Shown here piece after piece: positions 1-6,060 of a DNA stretch of 9,594 nt (position 1 is the stretch's first letter; each line of letters begins with the position of its first letter). Origin of the DNA: Pseudomonadota bacterium. GTDB taxonomy: Bacteria; Pseudomonadota; Alphaproteobacteria; Ferrovibrionales; Ferrovibrionaceae. The notes under the pieces were generated by a model. It saw only the letters and a program-made list of their open reading frames with translations, made no database searches and was not told where the DNA came from. The position numbers were made by a program, and so were the translations under genes. The DNA is taken from positions 1 through 9,594 of the forward strand of contig JAJYTL010000101.1 in assembly GCA_021793055.1 (NCBI GenBank), in the 5' to 3' direction.

Positions 1-141
1 CTTCGCCTCGGCAAGATGCGCCGCTTCGATGTCGGCGATCACCACCTGCGCGCCGGCCTCCAGCAGCGCGGTGGCGATGCCCAGGCCGATGCCGCTCGCG
101 CCGCCGGTGATGAAGGCCGTCTTGTTGGCAAAGTCCTTCAT
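1..141 (-). CDS. Short-chain dehydrogenase/reductase (SDR), N-terminal part only
   Basis: This is the first 47 codons of an SDR; the rest lies beyond the left edge. The visible protein starts MKDFANK and has the classical Rossmann beta-alpha-beta unit with the glycine motif TGGASGIG at residues 12-19. The second strand ends in an acidic residue (Asp37 in VVIADIE). Across the family an Asp here usually means NAD(H) preference, and that is an inference for this protein. The ATG is preceded by an AAGG-type SD sequence 7-8 bases upstream. The gene lies 32 bases after the stop of the preceding SDR gene on the same strand, so it is probably the next gene of the same operon. The catalytic Ser-Tyr-Lys residues and the substrate-binding region are not in the window, so the substrate cannot be guessed. 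An oxidation of a secondary alcohol to a ketone (or the reverse) in the cytoplasm is the default expectation. Confidence 0.9.
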   Translation of the reverse strand, partial: MKDFANKTAFITGGASGIGLGIATALLEAGAQVVIADIEAAHLAEAK

Positions 142-173
142 GTGCCGCCCTTCGTGAGGCGCGATGGGACCGA

Positions 174-1064
174 TCAGGCCCCTGCGCTGTAGATTGGATT
201 GGAGAGAATCCAGCGGATGGAATCGGCCCGCGCTTGATCGATCGGATCGTTCGGAACCGCGGCCATGATGGCGGCGTGGCGCGCGGCCATGACCTCGCGG
301 AATTCGGGGTGGCTGAAGATATAGAGCGCGTTGGCACGGATGCCGCGCAGCACATGCTGCCCGGCCTCAACCGGGCTCATGGCACGCTGCATGAAATCCG
401 GCGGCGGGGCACCGGCTGCGGCGTCTTCCGCGCGGTAGCCGGTAAGCGCCAACGATTGGGGCCGGCTGCGCTCGCTGTCGGCTATGTTCGACTGTACCGG
501 CCCGGGGCAATAGACCGAAACACCAATCTTGCGCCCGATCATATCGGTGCGCAGTGCTTCGGTCAGCCCGACCACTGCGAATTTCGAGGTGGCGTACAGT
601 CCCACCGCGCCCAGGGCCGCCACCCCGCCCATGGAAGATACGTTTACGATATGGCAGTCCAGACCGCTCGCCAGCATGCGCGGCAGAAAGGTGACGATGC
701 CGTTGACCACGCCGCCGAGATTGACGCTCAGTACCCAGTCCCAGTCGTCATAGGTGGCGCGCTCGACGAGGCCATGGACCCCTACGCCGGCATTATTGAC
801 CAGAAGCTGCACAGGGCCCAGTGTCCGCTCGATCCAGTCGGCCGTGCGGGCGAGGCCCGCGCGATCCGTCACATCCAGCTCGACCGGATGGACGCGCTGC
901 CGCGGACGGCTGGCGAAATAGGCCAGCGCCTCTTCGCGGTGCGCGGCGTTGCGGTAACTGAATGCGACCGTCATGCCTTCTTCGGCCAGGACCTTGACGA
1001 TGCCAAGACCGATACCGCTGCTGCCGCCGGTCACGAAGGCGACCTTGTCCTGCAGATTCCTCAT
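174..1064 (-). CDS. Short-chain dehydrogenase/reductase, complete (296 aa)
   Basis: A cytoplasmic NAD(P)-dependent oxidoreductase acting on an alcohol/carbonyl pair. All classical SDR landmarks are visible: the cofactor glycine motif TGGSSGIG (residues 12-19), NNAG (90-93), the structural Asn115 (VNLGG), the catalytic Ser144 (NVSSMGG), Tyr157 and Lys161 (YATSK), and PGPV (187-190). The second beta strand ends in SYRN with Arg38. A basic residue there favours NADP(H), unlike the Asp in the neighbouring SDR; cofactor choice is inferred. At 296 residues it is longer than the usual 250 because of a C-terminal extension after about residue 195 that may form part of the substrate pocket. The ATG at 1064 has a good SD (AGGAGA) overlapping the stop codon of the upstream GMC gene, only 9 bases away, which suggests translational coupling. 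The substrate is unknown; it may act on a product of the GMC enzyme. Confidence 0.93.
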   Translation of the reverse strand: MRNLQDKVAFVTGGSSGIGLGIVKVLAEEGMTVAFSYRNAAHREEALAYFASRPRQRVHPVELDVTDRAGLARTADWIERTLGPVQLLVNNAGVGVHGLVERATYDDWDWVLSVNLGGVVNGIVTFLPRMLASGLDCHIVNVSSMGGVAALGAVGLYATSKFAVVGLTEALRTDMIGRKIGVSVYCPGPVQSNIADSERSRPQSLALTGYRAEDAAAGAPPPDFMQRAMSPVEAGQHVLRGIRANALYIFSHPEFREVMAARHAAIMAAVPNDPIDQARADSIRWILSNPIYSAGA

Positions 1065-1073
1065 CTGTCTCTC

Positions 1074-2711
1074 CTAGACCTGTGCGCGCGGCAGCAGGCG
1101 CCCACGCAGCATGTCGGCCGCCTTCTCCGCGATCATGATCGTGGGCGCATTGGTATTGCCGCCAGGCACGTTAGGCATGACTGAAGCATCGACGACGCGC
1201 AGTGCCTCCACGCCGCGCACCTTGAGCGCGGCATCTACCACCGCGTTGGGATCGTTATCCGTTCCCATTCTGCACGTGCCGACCGGATGCTGGGTGATGG
1301 CGCCTTCCGAGCGAACGAATCTCTCCAGATCCTCGTCGCTGCGCACGTGCTCGCCCGGAATGAGCTCGCCGGCGATGAACTGCTGCAACGGCGGCTGGCC
1401 GTAGATCTTGCGCGCGATGCGCACGCCGCGAATCATGCGCTCAACGTCCGCGCGCTCCCTGAAGAGATTGAACAGGATGCGCGGCGGATCGCGCGGGTCG
1501 GCCGAGCGCAGCGTGATCTCTCCGCGACTGTCCTCGCGTATCATCGAGATGCCGCAGCGGAGCATGCGGTCTGCTTTGCGGACGAAAGGAAACCAGATGT
1601 CGTTCGAGCTCAGCTCCACCGACACGCACGTGTACTGCATGTCCGGCCGGTCGAGATGCGGCTCGGTGCGCACGAAGACGTTGGCGCCGGTGCCGTTGGT
1701 GGCAAAAGCTCCGGTCCGGAAAAAGAACCACTGAAGCACCAGCAGTGCCGCACGGTCCAACCGTAGCTTGTCTCTGTAGGTACCGACCCGTGTCTTCCAG
1801 CCCAGGAACAGGAAGGGGTGCTCCACCAGGTTCTTGCCCACGCCGGGCAGATCGACGAACGGTGAGATTCCATGGCGCGTCAGTTCGCCGGCCGCCCCGA
1901 TGCCCGAAAGCATCAGTAGCTGCGCCGAGCCATAGCTGCCACCGGCAAGGATGACCTCGCGCCTTGCGCGGACGGCATGTACCTGCCCGTTTTGCAGATA
2001 TTCGACGCCGACGGCGCGCTTGCCCTCGAACAGTACCCGCGTTGCATGCGCGCGGCTGAGCAGCGAAAGGTTGGGCCGACGCAAGGCCGGAGCCAGATAA
2101 AGGCGCGCCACATTGCCCCGCAAGCCCCTGTTGATGGTCAATTCGGCGCGCTGAATGCCTTCGCTGTGCTCGCCGTGATAATCGGCCGTCGCCGGAAAGC
2201 CCGCAGCAACCACGGAATCGCGCAGCTCGCGGTACATCTGGTTATCGGTCGGAGTGACCACGTCCATCGGACCGCCCGTGCCGTGAAAGAGATTATCGCC
2301 CGCCCAGCTGTTCTCCGAACGCCGGAAATAAGGCAGAACATCCGCATAGCTCCAACCCGCGAGACCGCTGAGCGCCCAATCATCGTAGTCGAGGCGATGA
2401 CCGCGGGCATAGACCATGCCGTTGATCGCCGTGGAGCCGCCCAACGCCTTGCCGCGCGGAACCTCGATGCGGCGGTTGTTGGCATAAGGCTCAGGCTCGC
2501 TCACGAAGTTCCAGTTGAGATCGTGCCGCCGCACGTAGCGCGGGAAAGCGATAGGCATATCCTTGAAGAATCCGGTCGCCCGCCCACCCGCCTCCAGGAG
2601 CAGAACGGATGCGTCCGTCTCTTCCGAGAGGCGGTTGCCAAGAACGCAGCCGGCCGAGCCTGCTCCGACGATCACATAGTCGAAGCTTCGCGCAGAGCCG
2701 GCTTTCGTCAC
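1074..2711 (-). CDS. GMC-family FAD-dependent alcohol dehydrogenase/oxidoreductase (545 aa)
   Basis: Glucose-methanol-choline family flavoprotein that oxidises an alcohol to an aldehyde or ketone, passing electrons to quinone, another carrier or oxygen. The N-terminus has the FAD dinucleotide-binding fold (VIVGAGSAG, residues 13-21, and the Glu of LLLEAGG at 40). GMC signature 1 lies at 86-104 (RGKALGGSTAINGMVYARG) and signature 2 at 258-272 (GSYGSAQLLMLSGIG). The C-terminal catalytic block has His475 in QHPVGTCRMG and the second active-site position in GGNTNAPT (about Asn519/Asn521). The length is normal for bacterial members of the choline dehydrogenase/AlkJ branch. The start is GTG at 2711, with a GAGGGA SD five bases upstream and a four-base GTGA overlap with the preceding EthD gene; the FAD motif begins about 12 residues in, as expected. 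No signal peptide is seen, so it is cytoplasmic or peripherally attached to the inner membrane. I would not call it choline dehydrogenase; the substrate is more likely a catabolic alcohol. Confidence 0.95.
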   Translation of the reverse strand: MTKAGSARSFDYVIVGAGSAGCVLGNRLSEETDASVLLLEAGGRATGFFKDMPIAFPRYVRRHDLNWNFVSEPEPYANNRRIEVPRGKALGGSTAINGMVYARGHRLDYDDWALSGLAGWSYADVLPYFRRSENSWAGDNLFHGTGGPMDVVTPTDNQMYRELRDSVVAAGFPATADYHGEHSEGIQRAELTINRGLRGNVARLYLAPALRRPNLSLLSRAHATRVLFEGKRAVGVEYLQNGQVHAVRARREVILAGGSYGSAQLLMLSGIGAAGELTRHGISPFVDLPGVGKNLVEHPFLFLGWKTRVGTYRDKLRLDRAALLVLQWFFFRTGAFATNGTGANVFVRTEPHLDRPDMQYTCVSVELSSNDIWFPFVRKADRMLRCGISMIREDSRGEITLRSADPRDPPRILFNLFRERADVERMIRGVRIARKIYGQPPLQQFIAGELIPGEHVRSDEDLERFVRSEGAITQHPVGTCRMGTDNDPNAVVDAALKVRGVEALRVVDASVMPNVPGGNTNAPTIMIAEKAADMLRGRLLPRAQV

Positions 2712-3028
2712 GGGGTTCCCTCGCAGAAGACCTCGTCGATCTGCATGATCGGCATGACCTTGGTGAACAGCGGCACCTCGTCCAGCAGTTCCTGCGTACG
2801 GGCTGCCATGGCCTGCTCATACGCCTCCCAGTCCGCGATCCAGATGCTGATCACGGCAACGTAGGTCGGCGCTCCTCCGCCGTGTGAGGAATGGCCCTTG
2901 CGCACTTCGATCTTGTGCAGCGACCTGCCGAGAATGTCCCGGATCAGAGGGACGTGCCGGCGCTTGTAGAACTCGAAGTCGAAGTCTTCATTGTCCTGCA
3001 TCGGATAGAGCACGCTTATGCATCTCAT
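2708..3028 (-). CDS. EthD-family small protein (106 aa)
   Basis: A small ferredoxin-like (dimeric alpha-beta barrel) protein of the EthD type. It opens with a beta strand (MRCISVLYPM) and then has the family hallmark FEFYKRRHVPL at residues 18-28, with Tyr21 and His25 in the Y-x3-H-x-P-L arrangement. A second strand-helix follows with VAVISIWIADWEAYEQAM, a common C-terminal pattern in these proteins. The length matches the family (about 100 residues). EthD was first noted as required for the ethyl tert-butyl ether monooxygenase system. Other relatives are small enzymes or accessory proteins in catabolic operons, so the role here is open: cyclisation, isomerisation, decarboxylation or an auxiliary function. 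The ATG at 3028 has an AGAGGG SD at 8 bases. Its stop overlaps the GTG start of the GMC gene (GTGA), indicating coupled translation. Confidence 0.85.
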   Translation of the reverse strand: MRCISVLYPMQDNEDFDFEFYKRRHVPLIRDILGRSLHKIEVRKGHSSHGGGAPTYVAVISIWIADWEAYEQAMAARTQELLDEVPLFTKVMPIMQIDEVFCEGTP

Positions 3029-3071
3029 GACGGTGGCCCTCTACAGATTCCGAATCGGCCGTGATGGTGCT

Positions 3072-5582
3072 TCAGAATGTCCGCTTGATCGTGAAAAACA
3101 GCGTCCTCGGCATGGCGGGCTGGCCGTAAAGGGTGCCGTACGAGCTCAGCAGATTGAACATGGTGAGGAAATACTGCTTGTCCGTCGCATTGTGTACTTG
3201 CAACGCGGCGGTCCATTTCCCATCGGGGGTTCCGTAGGTGAGATCAAGGTTGAGCAGACCATATCCGGCCTGGGAGGCGAGATCGGAATTCTGTACGTCA
3301 AAGTAGATCCTGGACTGGTATGTCCAGTCGACGCGGGGCGTAACGGTGCCGAAGTTGTAGAAATTGAACGTATATTGCGCCCCGATGTTTGCCTTGAACT
3401 TCGGTACGTACGGCGGTACGTCGCCCAGCGTGATGCCGCTTGGGTTGCTGACGGGGTTGTACGCCGCCCCTCCTAGGCTTCGATATCTGAAGTGGAGATA
3501 TCCAAACGAAAAATTGAGGAGGAGCCGATTCACGGGCTCGGCTTCGCCTTGAAACTCGACCCCGGTGATCTTCGCGGAGGCGGCGTTCATGACCAGCGAG
3601 GTCGCCACACCGCTCTGGGCGGCCGTGATGCCAATTACCTGCATTTGGTGATAATTGTCGACGAAGCCCGTCAGGTTGGCGCGGAGACGGTTGTCAAGCC
3701 ACTGGCTCTTGACGCCGATTTCGTAGTCTTGCAGCCATTCCGGGCGGAACGGAACGATCTGGCTGGCGGCCGCCGGGCGCGGGTTGATGCCGCCGGCCTT
3801 GTAACCGGTGGCATACGAGGCATAGGTCATGAGGGTCGGAGTCCATTGGTACTGCAGGGCGACTTTCGGATCGATGCGGTGGGAGGAGGAGCTCGCCGAA
3901 GTAATGGGAAACAGAAATGTGCCCGGAGGGAAGATTGGGTTTGGGGGCGTGAGGGGCAGCAGTAAGCGATAGAAGGTATACGTCTTTGTGTCGTAGCTGT
4001 ATCTCGCTCCGAGCTCCAGGCTCAGCTTCTTGGTGAAGCTGTAGATGCCATGGACGAAGCCGGAAATGTTCATGGAGTGCACGGGATCATTCAGCTTGAA
4101 GTTGATGCCGTAAGTTCCGTCCGGGAAAGCCGGCACCAGACCGGGTGGAAGAATCTGAGCGCCCGGCACATCGACTTCCCCACCGTTCCAGCTATAGCCC
4201 TTGAAGTAGAATCCGCCGACGGTCCAGTCGAGCCGGTTGTCCAGTGCCTTACCGGAGGCGCGCAACTCCTCGCTGAACTGATGATGCTTCACGTGGTTGT
4301 AAACCAGTTCGATGGGAATCGGTCCGCCCTTGTTGTCCGAAAACTCCCCACTGTTGTTGCGATAACCCGTGAGGGATACGACCCGTACGTGATCCGGCGC
4401 CCGCCACGTGATCTTGCTCTGCACCCCGGCGGCGTTCATGGTGTTGACATTCGGAATTGAAATTCCGCTGCGCTGATCGGTAAAGGTGGAATAGGTGCTG
4501 TACATGCTGCCGGTTATGAACCGGGAGCTGATCGGGATGCCGTAATACGGAACGGCGACGTAGGTGTTGTAGTTTGCGGTTCCCGCACCTGGATACGTCG
4601 GGTCGATGACGAGGGGAATATCGGGCGCGGCGGTGCCACCGTCCCGCTCCATGTCGGCCGAAAGATTAACGGTCAGACGGTCGTTAACTAGGTACTTGAA
4701 GGCGACGCGACCCATGATGGTGTTGGTCGAACCTTCGGTGCCGGTCTTGCAATTGCTGCTATAGGTGGTTGCCTTCAGGTTGCCCGCCATGCCGGGGTTT
4801 TTGCACGCGTAGTCCAGTATATTGACGTAGCCATTGGCTCTTTCGGCGGCGCCGAATATACGCATGTAGAGCTTGCCGGGGATCAGCGTAGCGTTGGATG
4901 CGGCGCGAACCATCTGCCGGCCGTAGCTGCCGTAGCCGACCTGCACGTATGCGTCACGTTTTGGACCCGGTTGAACGTCGTAGATGAGAATTGCGCCGCC
5001 TTCGGAGTTCCTCCCGAACAGGGTTCCTTGCGGCCCGCGCAGTACCTCGATCCGCGCGACATCGCCCAGCGTGAAGTCCGACCCGAAGAGCGTGGAATAG
5101 TAGATGCCGTCGACATACAGGCCGACGCCCGGCTCGAACGCAAAGTTAAAGTCATCCTGACCGACGCCGCGGATGTAGGCGACGGCCGATTTGCCGTAAC
5201 CGGCTCCGGCTGGGAGGAGCGTCATGTTCGGCACGCTTCTGGCGATACCGGTAATGTTTGTGATGCCGCGCTCCTGCAGGGCGTTGGCGCTCAGCACGGT
5301 CATGGCCAAAGGGGAGTCCTGAAGGTTTTCCCTCTTGAACCGTGCCGTCACTATGATCGGTTGCAGGGCCTCGAAGCCTATGGGACTTGTCGGTTGGGTG
5401 TTTCTGGATTCCGGTTTGCCGCTGGCAACCGGTGCAGCCACGCTCATGACCGGCCTGAAGGCCATTGCGGCTAGCGCCAAGGCTCCGGTGAGCGCAGCGA
5501 GCGGCTGGTGCGGGCTCGGCAATGTTCTCTTCAGGCGTCGCGAAGCAGATTTTTGCCGCTGAGCATGGCTCGTGTGCTTCAT
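3072..5582 (-). CDS. TonB-dependent outer-membrane receptor (836 aa)
   Basis: Outer-membrane beta-barrel importer driven by TonB/ExbB/ExbD, first gene of the minus-strand operon. A basic N-terminus precedes a hydrophobic stretch (LAALTGALALAAMAF, about residues 28-42) and an Ala-rich cleavage region near SVAA (47-50), a rather long signal peptide. A TonB-box-like IIVTAR follows at 76-81. The plug domain spans about 85-210, with LPAGAGYGKSAVAYIRGVG (123-141), VGLYVDGIYY and RGPQGTLFGRNSEGGAI (182-198). The rest is barrel, ending in an aromatic-rich strand with terminal Phe, as needed for barrel assembly. This is the 'catabolic' receptor branch found in large numbers in sphingomonads and Steroidobacter-like bacteria, not a clear siderophore receptor. 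I prefer ATG at 5582 over the GTG at 5591, because the GAGGGG SD is 8 bases before the ATG but overlaps the GTG. It likely imports the compound degraded by the enzymes downstream. Confidence 0.95.
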   Translation of the reverse strand: MKHTSHAQRQKSASRRLKRTLPSPHQPLAALTGALALAAMAFRPVMSVAAPVASGKPESRNTQPTSPIGFEALQPIIVTARFKRENLQDSPLAMTVLSANALQERGITNITGIARSVPNMTLLPAGAGYGKSAVAYIRGVGQDDFNFAFEPGVGLYVDGIYYSTLFGSDFTLGDVARIEVLRGPQGTLFGRNSEGGAILIYDVQPGPKRDAYVQVGYGSYGRQMVRAASNATLIPGKLYMRIFGAAERANGYVNILDYACKNPGMAGNLKATTYSSNCKTGTEGSTNTIMGRVAFKYLVNDRLTVNLSADMERDGGTAAPDIPLVIDPTYPGAGTANYNTYVAVPYYGIPISSRFITGSMYSTYSTFTDQRSGISIPNVNTMNAAGVQSKITWRAPDHVRVVSLTGYRNNSGEFSDNKGGPIPIELVYNHVKHHQFSEELRASGKALDNRLDWTVGGFYFKGYSWNGGEVDVPGAQILPPGLVPAFPDGTYGINFKLNDPVHSMNISGFVHGIYSFTKKLSLELGARYSYDTKTYTFYRLLLPLTPPNPIFPPGTFLFPITSASSSSHRIDPKVALQYQWTPTLMTYASYATGYKAGGINPRPAAASQIVPFRPEWLQDYEIGVKSQWLDNRLRANLTGFVDNYHQMQVIGITAAQSGVATSLVMNAASAKITGVEFQGEAEPVNRLLLNFSFGYLHFRYRSLGGAAYNPVSNPSGITLGDVPPYVPKFKANIGAQYTFNFYNFGTVTPRVDWTYQSRIYFDVQNSDLASQAGYGLLNLDLTYGTPDGKWTAALQVHNATDKQYFLTMFNLLSSYGTLYGQPAMPRTLFFTIKRTF

Positions 5583-5795
5583 CACCGTCACCCCTCTTGT
5601 CTTACACGCCGTCTATTGATGTGGTTTCAGATGCGATTTCGAGTTCGTTCGTGGCAAAGGGAGACAAGACAGCATCGACACCGTCAATTAGCGGTTCGAA
5701 GCGACGTGCTTGGCAGGTAAAACGGATGCACATCGCAGGCTTGCCCCCTTTTTGCCGCAGCGGCCCGGATAAACTTTTCGCCGCGAGCACTCTGA
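5583..5795 (-). other. Predicted untranslated leader of the TonB-receptor operon
   Basis: If transcription starts 12 bases downstream of the -12 GC element, at about 5795, the mRNA has a leader of roughly 213 bases before the receptor ATG. I see no riboswitch motif that I recognise. A 62-codon open frame inside it (GTG at 5790) has no room for a ribosome site and no recognisable protein, so I treat it as non-coding. A short GCCGC-A-GCGGC palindrome lies at 5754-5764. The length is unusual but by itself shows no mechanism. Confidence 0.4.
5591..5596 (-). promoter_or_regulatory. Ribosome binding site deciding the TonB-receptor start
   Basis: On the minus strand this reads GAGGGG, ending 8 bases before the ATG at 5582. 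An alternative in-frame GTG at 5591 overlaps the last G of this SD and could not be served by it, so the ATG is chosen. Confidence 0.7.
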
Positions 5796-5805
5796 CAAAA
5801 GATCA

Positions 5806-5821
5806 AGCAAGCGTCGTGCCA
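5806..5821 (-). promoter_or_regulatory. Sigma-54 (RpoN) -24/-12 promoter of the minus-strand operon
   Basis: On the minus strand the bases read TGGCACG-ACGC-TTGCT, a complete match to the sigma-54 consensus TGGCACG-N4-TTGCW. The GG (5820-5819) and GC (5808-5807) have the required 10 bases between them. It points toward the TonB receptor gene, and the only other gene reading from this intergenic region encodes a sigma-54-dependent activator on the opposite strand. That pairing strongly supports it as the target promoter. The predicted start of transcription is near 5795. Confidence 0.9.
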
Positions 5822-5953
5822 GATTGGGGTAGGAGATGGGCTGCTTTCTCTGTCGGTCGGCTAATTCACTGAAACTGCAGGGAGATCTTGCGATAGAAGA
5901 GCCGTTTAGGGCGGATGCGCTCGCCTGCGCAGCAGCCAAAGAGCATGAAACAT

Positions 5954-5976
5954 GATTAAAGTCTTCATTCGTAATC
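5954..5976. promoter_or_regulatory. Candidate activator (UAS) inverted repeat
   Basis: GATTA (5954-5958) and TAATC (5972-5976) form a perfect 5-base inverted repeat with a 13-base spacer, just right of a CATG-AAA-CATG motif at 5944-5954. Its centre is about 170 bases upstream of the predicted sigma-54 transcription start, the distance at which XylR/DmpR-type activators normally bind. It does not match the published XylR/DmpR site closely, and the short arms could be chance. Confidence 0.3.
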
Positions 5977-5992
5977 GCTGAAATGCGGCGAA

Positions 5993-6021
5993 GTGTGTGA
6001 TTTTCTCACTGGGGTGTATGA
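5993..6021. promoter_or_regulatory. 21-base-spaced direct repeat upstream of the regulator gene
   Basis: GTGTGTGATTTT (from 5993) recurs as GTGTATGATTTT (from 6014), 11 of 12 bases identical, with a period of exactly 21 bases (two helical turns). The first copy also contains GTGA-TTTTC-TCAC (5997-6009), a small inverted repeat. Two same-face sites about 200-220 bases from the sigma-54 start and 40-70 bases from the regulator ATG would suit enhancer binding and/or autoregulation. The function is inferred from position only. Confidence 0.4.
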
Positions 6022-6022
6022 T
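6017..6022 (+). promoter_or_regulatory. Possible -10 element of the regulator promoter
   Basis: TATGAT matches the sigma-70 -10 consensus at five of six positions and would start transcription about 30 bases before the ATG at 6061. No convincing -35 is found at 16-18 bases (GTGTGA is the best), so this is weak. It lies inside the second copy of the direct repeat, so activator binding there would be expected to repress the gene's own transcription. Confidence 0.25.
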
Positions 6023-6060
6023 TTTATCCACCGGCATGTTGATCAGGGTGCGGGGGAACG

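Noticed and set aside
234..1184. Plus-strand 316-codon open frame opposite the complete SDR
   Set aside because: The opposite strand has every SDR motif; this frame is His/Arg/Asp-rich shadow coding.
1977..2864. Plus-strand 295-codon open frame opposite the GMC gene
   Set aside because: It is antisense to a clearly conserved GMC/EthD region and encodes nothing recognisable.
5583..5591. GTG at 5591 as start of the TonB receptor
   Set aside because: The SD overlaps that codon; the ATG three codons later has ideal spacing.
5602..5790. Possible 62-residue leader protein between the sigma-54 start and the TonB receptor
   Set aside because: Its GTG would lie about five bases from the predicted transcript 5' end, leaving no space for a ribosome site, and the product has no motif.
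5795..5812. Possible IHF site near GATCAAGCAAG
   Set aside because: It fails the TTR half of the IHF consensus and overlaps the sigma-54 promoter, where IHF would block polymerase.
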